This document shows positions 8,828 through 20,061 of a stretch of 29,603 nt of DNA, piece after piece. The translations under genes and the position numbers were made by a program. Numbering within the stretch: position 1 is the first letter of the stretch; every line of letters starts with the position of its first letter. A model generated the notes under the pieces. That model was not told the origin of the DNA. It saw nothing but the letters and a program-made list of their open reading frames with translations, and made no database searches. Source of the stretch: Pelagophyceae sp. CCMP2097 (lineage: Eukaryota; Sar; Pelagophyceae); the NCBI GenBank assembly GCA_026770575.1, contig MU657241.1, forward strand, positions 49,506 to 79,108, in the 5' to 3' direction.

Positions 8828-11800
8828 TTAAGTCTTCCTCGAGATGATCTCGGAGATGCCGGCAAACCTGTCCGGTCCGGCGGCCGCGGATCGGTCCGGC
8901 GCGGCGAGCCAGTTGTCTTTTTCGAGCGGGAGTCTGAGCCGGTCGCCGTCCGTCTTGGGCCGCAGCTGCGCGTCGACGAGCCGCGCCACGTCGTCGAGGG
9001 CGGCGGCGGCGTAGTGCTGCGTTGCCGAATCGCTCTCCGTCTGGAGCAGGCGCTCGACGGCGCGGCACATCTTGGCCGTGTCGCGGGGCGCCGCCTCGAC
9101 AAGCGCCAGCGCCGCGGGACCGCCGAGAGCCCGGTGCGCCAGGTACGCCGCCGCGCGGCGGCACGCCAAAGACTCGCCCGGCCGCTCCAGGATGCCCGCC
9201 ACGAGCTCGACGACGTCGAGGCCGAAGGACGCAATACCTAGGATGTTTTTGGTGCGCGGCGGGGACCCAACGTCGCACGCGGGGGTGACCGGACCTCGCA
9301 AACGCACCGTCTTTCGCGACGGCGGCGAGTTCGGCGAGGCAGGAAAGGCAGGCGGCGCGGTGCATCTCCGGCTGCGCGCCGGGCCTTGCGCCGCGGATGA
9401 AGGAGCGTGCGAGCTGCGGCGCGTAACGCGCGATGGCCGCCTAACAACACCAGTGCGGCTTCCGGCTCTTCGCGTGCGGCTCCCGATTATTGGGTCTCCA
9501 GCGTGCACCGAGCTTGTATGATCACCACTCAGTCGTGCCGGTCTGGCTATTCACTCTGTCTGAGTTGTACGCCAACGCGGCCTACTCGCGGCGTCGCGGC
9601 GCTTCATGGCGGTGACCAGGGCCTCGCCGAGCCTCGCGCGCGCGGATTCGGAGAGGTGGACCGCGTCGTCGTCGTCGAAGACTTTGAGCTTGGAGGTCTC
9701 GTGGGCGTCGCAGAGCCAGGGGATCACATCAAGAGGTGAGGCGTCCGCGCACAGCGCCAGCGCGTGCACCGCCGCCAGGAAGACGTACGACTCGGAATCT
9801 TCTAGAGCCACGACGATGATGGCGGCGAGCTTGCGCCACTCGAGGATTTGCGGCGCTTCGGGTTGCGAAGTGCGGCCGGCGAGCCTTAGAGCGTCGTTTG
9901 CGTTCCTTGCCTTCTTCGCCAAATTCGCGAGCTGCACGATTGCAAAAGCGCGCTCCGGCGGCTCCTTGGAGGCGAGGCTGACGCAGGCGTCTGCAAGAAT
10001 CGCGTCGACCGAGTCTGGCTTTTGCGCGGGGTCGCGCGAGCGCTTGGTCAAGTCGCACTTGCGCGCGACGAGGCGCGCGCCGCAGTCCGCGGCCAGCGCG
10101 GCGAGGTCGCGCGACGCGCGGTGAGGGCGCGCCAGGGACTTTAAAAACGGGAGGAGAGCCCAGAGGGCAGCCTCCTCCTCGTCCGACCTCGTCTTCGAAC
10201 CAAACTCCACAATTGCAAGCACCGACGACAGCGCCAGCTGCTCCAGCGCGTCATCCGCGCCCTCCTCCGCGCCCTCCGACGCCGCCGCCGATTCGCCGCC
10301 GATGGCGTCGAGGCTTGCAGAGACGTCTTCGAGGACGACTCTCAAAGCGTCGATCAACCCGACGCCAGAGGCCTCGAGTGAGCCGTCGTCGAGGCCGCCG
10401 GCGATGAGGGCGCCGACCTCCAAAGTGCGGCACATGTCCGCCAGCGCGCGCGCGGAGATGGCGTTCTCAGTCGCCTCGGCTGTTCTGGCGTCCTTCCGCT
10501 TCTCGCGCAGATACGCTTCGAGGCACCGCGCGAAGACGGCGCCGACGAGTTCGGCCAGCTTGAGCTGCCGCAGCAGGTCCAAGACGCCCTCGGCGTCGAC
10601 TGCACCTTTTGGGCTTGTCAGGCCGAGGCCCTCGAACAGAGTCTCCGTCGTTGCGTCGTCGGCCGCCGCCCTCCGCCTGTTTTTGAGTGTCTCTTGCGGC
10701 CGAGTGACAAAGAAGGACACGGGTTTGTGCATTTCGATGCCTCCGTCCGCGGCGCTGTGGAACGTCGGTCCGCCAGCGGCGATTGCTGCCAGGACGCAAT
10801 CTGCGGCAGCTTCAAAGCTCGGCGCGTGCGCGGTTGCGAGGCCGCCGAGGCACTTCAGAGCGGCGTCCGCGTCGTGATTTCGGCCGGAGTTGCAGGCGAA
10901 CGCGTGGAGCCGGACGAGCTTTCCCCATAACCCGACGTCCGCGCACAGCATCGCGGCGAGGGGCGGCGGCGGCGGCGCGCAGCAGAGCACTGCCACGACG
11001 TCGCAGACGAGGCCGCGCAGCGCCTCGGACGACGTCTGGGCGTCAGAGTGGCCGGCCAAGCCGCCGCAAATTGCTTCGCGGAGCACGACGTCGAACCGGC
11101 CGTACTCGGCCAAGATGCCAAGCGTCGTCCGAGAGATGCGCGCGTGCGCCTCGTTCGTGCCCGACGCGTCGTCCGGCTCCCCGGCCTGCTGGCCCTCGTC
11201 CGGGGCGAGGCGCGCCTCGCGCCTAGGTGCCACGATTTGTCACAATGCCGCGTTTTTCAAGCCTGCCCCCGAGACCGCACCGTACGACTGCGACGAGTTG
11301 GGGCGCAATATCTTTGACGTAGCCGTCTTGGTCCGTCTCTGGGAGTGCGGCTAGTGCGGTGGCCACGCGCCTTTCCAAAATGTTTCCAGCTTCGAACGCC
11401 GTCCTCGCGGAGAGCTCGTCGGGCCCGGCGAACTCGGCCAGGACGGCGTCGAGGTTGGACCTTGCGACAGTGGCGAGGAGGCGCGTGCACCGCGACGAGC
11501 ACCACTTTGGGGCCACAACCGCTCGCCCTTCCAAAGCGCCCTCGACGGACGTCACAGCAACGCCGCCGAGGAGCTCGCGCAGCGCGCGCACCACGAGACC
11601 GAGGCCCGGCGCCGCCGCCAGCGTCTGGTCGGCGAGCGACGCCGCGGCCGCGCCCGCGGCCGCGCCCGCGGCCGCGTCGAGGGCGGCGCAGTGGTCGAGT
11701 TGGACCGCCGCGGCGAGGCTGTCCGCGACGAAGCGCGCAGCTACGGGCGCGAGCGGCTCGGCGAGCGCGACGCGCTGTAAAACGTCCCAGCATCGCCGCA

Positions 11801-12393
11801 GCTCGTCCCTTTGGGGCGACGCGCCCTGCCGCCTCCACGGCCTCGGCTGCCAGTTTTGCCGCCGAGGTAGCTTGGCGGCGCGCGACGTCTTGCGGTTGTC
11901 GCCCAAAGGGCGCAGGCCCTCGTTCACGAGCGGCGCGACGCCTAAACGGCTTGAAGTCGCCCGTGGCGCGGCATTTCATGAGACGGTGCTCACCCCACGC
12001 AGCGACGGCCTCGAGCGAGACAAAGATGGCCTTCATTTCCCCAAGCGAAAGCATGTCCGCCGGGGGCGGCGGCGGCAAACGCTTCTGCAAGGCCGCCGCG
12101 CGCGCGGCCTGCGAGGGTATGCTACAGGTGCATCCCGCGGGGAGGTGACTCACTGGGTCGTCGAACGTGCCGCAGAGATCTAAAGCGTCCAGCGCCGCCG
12201 CCAGCAGCGCCAGCGTCGGCGTGACCTGGCGTACGCTTCGACACCCTTCGAAAGTTAAAGGACTCACCTGGTCGGCATAGATGGCGTCCTCGCTTTCGCC
12301 ATCGAGGGCCTTGATCTTCTCCAACGCAGTGACCGAGTCGACGACACTTTTGCACGAGAGCCGCAGCCTCCGCTCCGCGTCGCTCCGGCTCAT
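8828..12393 (-). CDS. TANGO6/RTP1-family HEAT-repeat protein
   Basis: The start is the ATG at 12393 (MSRSDAERRLRL). Supported exons are 12393-12268, 12225-12154, 12108-11994, 11941-11281, 11222 to about 9617-9590, 9440-9308 and 9237-8828. All joins close in phase except the one near 9441-9616. The protein is about 1,000 helix-rich, HEAT-like residues. The best landmark is the RTP1_C1-type segment EDSESYVFLAAVHALALCAD in exon 5. An RTP1_C2-type part follows (IARYAPQLARSFIRG, then LSCLAELAAVAKDG, and a final repeat with QHYAAAALDDVARLVD). Yeast Rtp1 assembles and imports RNA polymerase II; animal TANGO6 is linked to Golgi organisation. Which role applies here cannot be read from sequence. An alanine-coding GCGGCCGCGCCC repeat lies near 11641-11678. 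It is divergent from the aconitase gene. Confidence 0.75.
11641..11678. repeat. Twelve-base tandem repeat coding for Ala/Gly
   Basis: About three copies of GCGGCCGCGCCC lie in exon 4 of the TANGO6-like gene. They are translated as alternating AAG and AAA triplets of residues in an otherwise helical region. Confidence 0.7.
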
Positions 12394-12765
12394 GTTAACG
12401 GTTGTCAACCCTCAGGTGTCCCGCACGGGCCCTCCCGCGGAGAATGCGTCGCCGAAAATAAATACGTCGCCGAAAGTGCGTCGGTCGTTTGATGGTCCGG
12501 TCCTGTGCTGCTAGGGTCGTGGTGGTTGTGCTGTGTATCGGGACTATAAACCAACGCCGAGAGTGCGTAGCGCGACTCGATCCGTTGACATAAATTCTAA
12601 ATTTTCAAATGTTTGCGCGCCCGTAGTGACGCGCTACGTATGACTTTCGTTGCAGCGGCCCTTTCGCCTGAACCGGCGCCGGGTTGTCAAGACCTCTATC
12701 GTCGACTGTCAAGACCACACGATTCGATTGGCCGTCTTTTTTCTGTCGTCAAAAGCAACGCAAAA
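12394..12765. promoter_or_regulatory. Divergent promoter region, TANGO6-like and aconitase genes
   Basis: These 372 bases lie between two divergent start codons. The only core-promoter candidate is ACTATAAACC at about 12543-12552, 215 bases before the aconitase start. A GTCAAGACC duplication occurs near 12686 and 12708. I see nothing else. Confidence 0.35.
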
Positions 12766-15637
12766 ATGTTGTCGCGCCTGACAACGCGCGCGCAGCGCGG
12801 CCTGCCGCGGGCGGCGCGGCCACTCTCGGCCTTCAAGGACGCGTACCAGGCCCACGTCGATGAACGCCTGGCCCAGGGCATCGTGCCCACGCCGTGCAAA
12901 CCCGCGCCCTGTGGACGGCGCTGATTCGCCCCGCCGAGGGGGGGGGACGGCTTGTGCGCAGGCTCGACGCGAAGCGGACGGCGGCGCTCGTCGAGGAGCT
13001 GAAGAACCCGACGGACGACCCTGCGTTTCTCCTGAACCTGTTCTCGCAGCGCGTGCCTCCGGGAGTCGACGAGGCCGCGTGCGTCAAGGCGTCGTTCCTC
13101 GCCGCCGTCGCCAAGGGCGACGCCACCACGCCCCTGATCGACAAGAAGGAGGCCCTCCGCCTCCTCGGCACGATGGTGCGCAGAATTTCCAGACGCACGC
13201 CCCGATAGGGTGGATCGCTTCAATTACGAAGGGGCGGCCTCGACGAAAGGGCCTTGGTCAGAGGAGGGCATTTCCCCCGGACATTTCAAAACCGTAGGTG
13301 GGCGGCTACAACGTGGGCCCCCTGATCGAGGCGTTGTCTTCCAAGGACCCCGCTTTGGCGGCGATTGCCGTTGAGGCGCTGTCGAAGATGACCTTGGTCT
13401 TCGACTCGTTCAACGACGTCGACGAGCTGCGCGTGGCCGGCAACGCTTCCGCGGCAAAGGTGATGCAGGCCTGGGCCGACGCGGAGTGGTTCCTCTCGAA
13501 GCCAGACGTGCCCAAGATGATGTCCGTCACAGTCTTCAAGGTCACGGGCGAGACGAACACCGACGACCTCTCCCCGGCCCCGGACGCTTGGTCGCGGCCG
13601 GACATCCCGCTCCACGCTTTAGCGATGTTGAAGAACCCGCGCGACGGCATCGAGGCCGACGTCGCGGCGCAAATCGCCAAACTCGGAGAGAAGGGTTTCC
13701 CGCTGGCCTACGTCGGCGACGTCGTGGGCACGGGGTCGTCGCGCAAGTCGGCGACGAATTCCGTGCTGTGGTACATGGGCGACGACGTCCCGTACGTCCC
13801 GAACAAGCGCGGCGGCGGCGTCTGCATCGGCAGCTCCATCGCCCCGATCTTCTTCAACACCATGGAGGACGCCGGCTCTTTACCGATCGAGATGGACGTC
13901 TCGGCGATGAACATGGGCGACGTGATTGATGTTTTTCCCTTTGATGGTATCGCCACCAAGCACGGCGACAAGACGGCAGTCCTCGCCTCGTTCAAGCTCA
14001 AGACGCAGGTCCTCTTCGACGAGGTCCGCGCCGGCGGCCGCATCCCCCTGATCATCGGCCGCGCGCTGACGGCCAAGGCGCGCGCCGTGCTCGGGCTGCC
14101 GGCGTCGGACACGTTCCGCACGCCCGTCTCCGTTGGCGAGCTCAAGGGTTACACGCTGGGCCAGAAGATGGTGGGCAAGGCCTGCGGCGTGCGCGGCGTG
14201 GCGCCGGGCGCGTACTGCGAGCCGCTGATGACTACCGTCGGCTCGCAGGACACGACGGGGCCGATGACGCGCGACGAACTCAAGGACCTGGCCTGCCTCG
14301 GCTTCTCCGCCGACCTCGTCATGCAGTCGTTCTGCCACACGGCCGCGTACCCCAAGCCCGTCGACGTGGTGACGCACGCGACGCTGCCTGACTTCATCCG
14401 CACGCGCGGCGGAGTCTCGCTCCGGCCCGGCGATGGCATCATCCACTCGTGGCTCAACCGCATGCTCTTGCCCGACACGGTGGGCACGGGCGGCGACTCG
14501 CACACGCGCTTCCCCATTGGCATCTCCTTCCCGGCGGGGTCTGGCCTCGTCGCATTCGCGGCGGCGACAGGCGTCATGCCCTTGGACATGCCGGAATCCG
14601 TCCTCGTGCGCTTCACGGGCACCATGCAGCCGGGCATCACGCTGCGCGACCTCGTCCACGCCATTCCGTACGCGGCGCTGCAGCGCGGCCTTTTGACTGT
14701 TGAGAAGGCCGGCAAGAAAAATGTCTTCTCCGGCCGCGTCCTGGAGATTGAGGGCCTCGCGCAGCTCAAGTGCGAGCAGGCCTTTGAGCTTTCCGACGCC
14801 TCCGCGGAGCGGTCGGCGGCGGGATGCACGATTAAGCTCGACAAGGAGCCGATCATCGAGTACCTCATGTCCAACGTGACCATGCTCAAGTGGATGATCG
14901 CCGAAGGCTACGGCGACGTGCGGTCGCTGGAGCGCCGCATCGCCCGCATGCAGCAGTGGCTCGCGGAGCCCGTGCTGATGGAGGCGGACAAGGACGCGGT
15001 GTATTTCGAGACCATTGAAATTAACCTCGACGACATCAAGGAGCCCATCCTGTGCGCCCCGAATGACCCCGACGACGCGCGGCCGCTGTCGGCGTGCCAG
15101 GACACACCCGTCGACGAGGTGTTCCTGGGGTCGTGCATGACGAATATCGGCCATTTCCGTGCCGCGGGCAAGCTCCTCGACGCCGCCGGCGTCACCGCGC
15201 TCCCGACGAAGCTGTGGGTCGCGCCGCCGACGAAAATGGACGCTGCTCAGCTGACGGAGGAGGGCTACTACTCCATCTACGGCAAGGTGGGCGCGCGCAC
15301 GGAAATGCCGGGCTGCTCGCTCTGCATGGGCAACCAGGCGCGCGTCGCGGACCGCGCCTCCGTCGTCTCCACCTCGACGCGCAACTTCCCGAACCGCCTC
15401 GGCAAGGGCGCAAACGTCTTCCTCGCCTCCGCGGAGATGGCCGCCGTCGCCGCCATCTTGGGCCGCCTGCCCAAGCCGGCAGAGTACCTGGAGATGGTCA
15501 AGTCCCTCGACACGACGGCGGCGGACACGTACCGGTATCTCAACTTTGACCAGCTGCCGAAGTTTGTGGAAGCCGCCGACGGCGTCGAGATCTCGGACAA
15601 AGCCACCGCCCAAGCAAAGTCCATGGCCGCGCACTAG
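12766..15637 (+). CDS. acnB: Aconitate hydratase B (bacterial type), organelle-targeted
   Basis: Three exons (12766-12893, 12962-13175, 13298-15637) join exactly in phase to give 893 residues, against about 865 for bacterial AcnB. It interconverts citrate and isocitrate in the TCA cycle and probably dehydrates 2-methylcitrate-type substrates. The first 25 or so residues ([20 protein letters not shown]) are Arg/Ser/Leu-rich without acids, like a mitochondrial presequence. The AcnB HEAT-like domain follows ([17 protein letters not shown]). Then come [36 protein letters not shown] and the aconitase core with GGDSHTRFP. The three 4Fe-4S ligand cysteines are present: Cys727 in [15 protein letters not shown], and Cys787 and Cys790 in [14 protein letters not shown]. 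The first join turns IVPTP into PTPLDAKR, as in AcnB. The introns and presequence show a true nuclear gene, not bacterial contamination. Confidence 0.97.
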
Positions 15638-15893
15638 TCTTCACACCGGGCGAGCGGCCTACGCGCTCTACCGGCGGCCGTCCAGGTGCCACACCTTATA
15701 TACCGCGGCGGACCGCCGGAGATCACTTTGAACTAACTCCTACACTTGTACAATCATTGTAAGCCAGCACTTGCTCTCTTGGAAAGCGGGGCCTAGTCGG
15801 TCGCGCCGCCGCCCGTGGGAAACGTTTCGGGCCTGCCGTGTGAGGTCGCTCGCTAATCTGTGGGTGTCTCGACCGAGAAGGAACGGTCCTCCC

Positions 15894-16806
15894 ATGTCGT
15901 CGCTTTCCACCCTGGCGGACGGCGGCGGCGGCGGCGCGGGCGAGCGGCCGCGGCTGAAGCTGCAGGCGCGCGGCGCCGCGCCGCCGCCCCAGGCGGCGTC
16001 GGCGTCGGCGAGCGCGCGGTCCAGCCCCTTTGGCTCGGCCAAACCCAGGGAGCTCACCTTAGCGGAAAAGGGCATCGACGCCGCAGACATCGATAAAAAG
16101 GTCGACGCAAAGGCCAACGCCAACCGCCTCTCGCGCCAGCGCAAACCCGCGTCGATGCCCGGGCGGGCATCCGTGCAAGCGGAGCGGGCGCACGCACATC
16201 GGGGGCTTCCGGGACTGCCTTCTTCCCGGCGACGCTTGTTGGAACAGGCAGCAGGAGGAGGCGGACGCGGTGGCCTCGGAGCTTGCGTTTTGCGAGAAAG
16301 AGCTGCGCGAGGCCAACGAGAATGAAATGCCGGAAAATGAGTTGCGCGCCAAGGCTGACGCCAAGCGCAAGGAGCTCGACGAGTACGTCTTCGTGACCGG
16401 GGAAGGCCCCGCTGCTTTCGTGACCGGGGAAGGCCCCGCCGCGTCAAAGGCCCCGCCGCCAACGTTTGCAAAACGTAGGGTGCTTGCCAAGTTCGCCGAG
16501 CTGAATTTCGAAAAGGCCGGCTCCAAGCCGCCCCCCGACGGCACGGAAGCGGCCAAGCCCGTGGGACGGCCAACGTTCGAGCGACCCAGCGAGCGCCGCC
16601 GCAGACTCGAGGAGCGCGCGGCCCAGCAGGGCGACGCACCGCCGCAGGGCTACCAGCAGCAGAGCGGCTACCAGCAGGGCTACCAGCAGCAGGGCGAGGG
16701 CGGCAAGGGCAAGGGCGGCCGCGGCGGCCGCGGCCGCGGCGAAGGGCGCGGCCGCGGCGAAGGTGACAGCTACCAAAAGTCTCCTTACGACTACACGCAA
16801 CGGTGA
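15894..16806 (+). CDS. eIF4B-like translation initiation factor
   Basis: Two exons, best read as 15894-16150 and 16248-16806, give about 270 residues. The donor is not certain: joining before a GTGCAAGC donor near 16171 to an acceptor at 16251 also keeps frame. The segment RPRLKLQARG followed by SPFGSAKPRELTLAEKGID is the short repeat seen in plant and animal eIF4B (RPxLxLKPR...PFGxAKPR). A charged helix follows (ELAFCEKELREANENEMPEN), then FERPSERRRRLEERAA, a Gln/Gly/Tyr stretch and a C-terminal RGG-like tract (about 225-255) expected to bind RNA. There is no RRM. eIF4B helps eIF4A unwind mRNA leaders. A 27-base in-frame duplication lies at 16390-16443. Only 256 bases separate it from the aconitase gene. 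Confidence 0.7.
16390..16443. repeat. 27-base in-frame tandem duplication
   Basis: Two copies (16390-16416 and 16417-16443) encode FVTGEGPAA twice in the eIF4B-like protein. They differ only at the third base of the last alanine codons. Confidence 0.9.
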
Positions 16807-17164
16807 ATGCGCCCCTTCGCGGCGCAAGCCTGCCCGGACGCCCGGCCGGCGCACCCCTTCGTGTACACAGCCCCACGGCGCGGCCGCCCACCAAAGGCCG
16901 AGCACAGGGCCCATATCCATGCCACCATCAAGGACCCTCCCGCGATGCCATCGATCGACTTCCCTCCCTCGAGCGGCCGCATCGACTTCGTAAGGCCATC
17001 CGTGTTGCCTGAAGCGAGCCGCTGGCACTTCATCCCCCGGGGCGAGAAGGCGCGCCCCTTCTCGTGAACGCACTTCGTATCTTCGGTGACCCGCAACAAA
17101 CGGGGAGCCGGCCCCCCTTCCCCGGAACGTGGGCTCCGCCTTGTCGCGCCGCGCGCCTCTGGCG
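16807..17164. other. Intergenic region, eIF4B-like to C2 gene
   Basis: These 358 bases must hold the 3' end of the eIF4B-like transcript and the promoter of the C2 gene. I see no TATA box, clear polyadenylation signal or additional gene. Confidence 0.4.
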
Positions 17165-18136
17165 ATGCGCGAGGCGCTGGCTCAAGAGTCGGCGGCTTGG
17201 GCGGTGTATACGACTTCGAAGAGATACCGCGTTACCGTATCTGCGCAGCGTTTTCGATGCAGAGACACCCCACAGAGGCCGCGCAGAGTACGGTCCACAA
17301 TGGATGGTTCCAGCCCCAGTGCCAAGGAGCCGGGTACGGAATATATACACTGTTGGCAGAAGCAGCGTAGGTGCACATCCTGCGAGCGGAGATCGCCCCC
17401 GCCGACGACACGCTCACGGTGGCGACTGTGGACCCTTACATCGTCGTCTTCGTCAGCGCGCACCTGCGTCCTCGGAGAAGCCGCCGGGGCGTCTGTGACT
17501 CTGTGCATGGGACGTACAGGACGTATACCCTGTGCACGCACAGAAGAAGGTGCACCCTGTGCACAGAACAAACATCCTGACTCGCCAGTTAGGCTCGGAT
17601 CGGCAGGCGTCCAAGCAGAAGACGCCGCTGCTCCACAAGACGCTTCGGCCCGTGGCGGCCGCGTCCCCAGGCGTGCTTGCGCTGGCGTGGGGACTGCGGG
17701 TCTAGGTCTGGGACCACGCGCTGCTCTTCGCGGGCCTCGGCCGCGAAACCGCGTTGACGCTCGAAGTCAAGGCTGACCGTCCCTTTGGCACAAACGAGCT
17801 CCTCTGCGCGAGGACCTTTTTGCTGAGCGACTTCATGCAGCACGGAAGCGACCAGACTCTCATCTTCCAGCTCACCGGAGACAAAGTGCTTTCACCGCGT
17901 CCGACTCTGCACGAGCCTGCAGGGCTCGAAGCGCAGAGGAAATGACTCCCGCATGGCAGGCCGCGGGCCTGGTGCACGCGCGCGTGGCGTTCGACCCGCC
18001 ACCGCCCTCTGAAGACGGCCGGGGCGCGGCAGTTTACCTCGACGTCCACGACGGCCACGCCTGCGTGCTCATCGTCCACCCCCGCGTCCTGCCGTTTCGG
18101 GGGATGCTCGGCCGCTCTTGCATTGCTGAGAACTAG
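17165..18136 (+). CDS. Small single C2-domain protein
   Basis: Five exons are inferred: 17165-17203, 17371-17451, 17607-17651, 17706-17885 and 17960-18136. All are in phase and give about 173 residues. C2 landmarks run in order: VHILRAEIAPADDTLTVA, VDPYIVVF, KQKTPLLHKTLRPVWDHALLF (the usual TLNPVWNE strand), LTLEVKADRPFGTNELLCA and a last strand AGLVHARVAF. C2 domains bind membranes or proteins, often with calcium. Here DPY and KAD are kept but not all usual aspartates, so calcium binding may be weak. The start is the first in-frame ATG (MREALAQESAAWA). The last 30 residues after the C2 fold match nothing I know, and a further splice there is possible. One donor (GTCAGC at 17452) is weak. Confidence 0.65.
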
Positions 18137-18457
18137 AACCATCGCAGGACAGCATCTCGCAGCTCTGAAGCGAGTCGGAGGTGCTCTCCCGCGACGTGGC
18201 AATACGGAAGCGCCGCCGATTACCCTCGTACGACGGACGCTTTGTTCTTCTCTGCACTTGAATCACAAACCACCCAGTGGCATCTTGAGGACAGCGGAGC
18301 ACTCGACGGCCCGACAGAGCACCCCGAAGAAATATCCAGGACCCTTCTCAACGGAGAACGAACGAACTTCGCGTTAACCCGAAGACATTTCTTTCGCGAG
18401 CGTACAGTGCCGTACACTGAAGGCGCTGTTCCTATACGTGTGCGACGCTTGCGGGCC
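18137..18457. other. Intergenic region, C2 to USP gene
   Basis: These 321 bases lie between two plus-strand genes. The frame of the USP gene is open upstream to about 18242 but has no ATG before 18458, so this is probably 5' leader and promoter. I see no clear motif. Confidence 0.35.
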
Positions 18458-19772
18458 ATGGGCGCATCCGCCAGCATGATCGAGTACGAGGCGGCGCTGG
18501 CGCAGAGCGACGCCGCGGCCTGGCCGGCGCGGTGGCAGGGGGTGCATAAGAGTATCGAAGAGGCCAAGGCTTCTGGCGCCGACGAAGCAGCTCTGCTGGC
18601 CGTGGCGCAGGCTGCTTTGGAGCGCGAGGGCCTCCGCGCGGAGCTGGACGTCGAGTACACGGCGGCGGCTTCGGAAGTGCCAAACTTGAAGGTCATTTGT
18701 TCGCGGCCCGTTTCCGCCGGCGCCGCGCCGGGTACACTGGTCAAGATCAGCGACGTCATCTCCACGCGCGAAGTCGCCCCGAAACCCGCGGTGCCGCACG
18801 TGCGCCAGCCAATCGTCTGTCTCACGGACGGTGCGTCTCCCTCCGTTTGAAAACCACGCGTGCGTCTCTCGAGGCCCTTTCTCGAACGCTTCTTAAACAG
18901 GGTCCAAGGCGGCGCACGCTGCTTTCGTGGCGGCGCGGTCATTTGTGAAGAATGACGGCGGGCTGATTTTATTGCACGTCAAGTCTGACAAGGACTACTT
19001 GACGGACGAACACAAAGCTCGAGACATCACCTCGAGGTACTCCACCGCCCTCGTGACGCTGGTCAAGCCGCAGTCTTGGAAGATCCTGGTGAGGCAGAAA
19101 CGAGACGAAGCGGAGACGAAGGGTGTAGTGGTGGACTGGCTCAAAGACTTGGGAACAGCAGAGGCCCCGCCCTGTTTTGTTTTTATGGGCCATTCCGGCA
19201 GAAAGGCGGCGGACCGCGACCCGACCATCCTCGGGCAAGTGACAGACGTGAGTCTGCGGAGCATTTCGGCGCCGTGCGTCGTCGTGAAGCGTCTGCCCGC
19301 GGCCGGCCCGCACAAGTTCCTGCTCTTGGTCACCCAAGAGTCTCGCTGCATGCTGGCGTTGAAGCACCTGGTGCAACACGCTCTCAAGGACGGCGACTCG
19401 CTTTTATTGGTTCATGCGGTCAACGAAAGCGACGCTGCGGGCCCCGCAAAAGCTTTGGAGGTTGCTTATTTAAATGCCGTCGAGGCTATCAACCTGGCAA
19501 AGTGCACGTTTGAGATTGTGACCAAGCTCAAAGGCGTGAACGCGGGCGAGCAGCTGCAGAACATTGTTTCGGACCGTGACCCGGACTACTGCTGCCTCTC
19601 CACAAAGGCGACGAGGCACGTCGGGTCCGTCTCCGACTACCTTTTAAAACACTACAAGGGCAATTGCGTCGTCTACAAGGGCGCCAACGACACGCCAGCG
19701 AAAAAAGCCGCCGGCCACGCCCAACTCGCGCCCAGCGAGGCGCCGATGTCGGCGCCTAAACCCAAACCCTAA
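18458..19772 (+). CDS. Tandem universal-stress-protein-like protein, possibly N-myristoylated
   Basis: Two exons (18458-18830, 18901-19772) join as DGSKAAHAAFVAA and give 414 residues. That join recreates the DxSxxAxxA start of a USP domain (about 124-260). A second USP-like half follows (about 270-395), beginning FLLLVTQESRCMLALKHLV and ending VGSVSDYLLKHYKGNCVVYK, which keeps the GS(V/I)S phosphate-loop part of the ATP-binding type. In the first half the corresponding loop reads LGQVTDVSLR, so only the second may bind nucleotide. Residues 1-115 are an Ala-rich helical region of unknown role. The N-terminus MGASASM fits the N-myristoylation rule (Gly2, Ser6). The tail is Pro/Lys-rich. It probably acts in stress sensing or signalling at a membrane, which is inference. 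Confidence 0.75.
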
Positions 19773-20061
19773 ACATAAAAGACGCGAACGTGCGACACAA
19801 CCAACCGGCGCCCGAACCTTGGGAGAGACTCGTTGAGTCGCATGATTTTACGTCGTCCGACGGGGGATGATGCGCCCCGCCGCCGGCCACGGTGGACGCG
19901 CACGAGGGGGGTCTCGCGGGGCGCCTTCGGGAGCGCCGTCGCGCGCCGCGGTCTTCGTGCGCCGCGTCGTCGCGCTGCTCGACAGTGGCGCCCAGTGGCG
20001 GCGCTTGTGTCGAACGATCAGCGGGGGCCGGTGCGGCGCCCGGCGGGGTCGGCGGGCGGGC
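19773..20061. other. Convergent intergenic region, USP and KH genes
   Basis: This region holds the 3' flanks of two converging genes. A CCTAAACCCAAACCCTAAAC stretch just before it is coding (PKPKP) and then runs into ACATAAAAG. The rest is GC-rich with no gene. Confidence 0.35.

Noticed and set aside
13880..15634. 584-residue open frame on the minus strand
   Set aside because: It is the antisense shadow of the aconitase gene, whose sense frame matches AcnB throughout.
12766..15637. Bacterial contamination or a recent prokaryotic insert
   Set aside because: The AcnB gene carries two in-phase spliceosomal introns and a presequence, and shares composition with its eukaryotic neighbours.
17129..17203. 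MGSALS myristoylation start for the C2 protein
   Set aside because: The codon at 17129 is GTG, not ATG; the first in-frame ATG is at 17165 and does not encode Gly at position 2.
19755..19780. Telomere-like CCCTAAA repeats
   Set aside because: Only about two degenerate units, and they are coding for PKPKP at the end of the USP protein.
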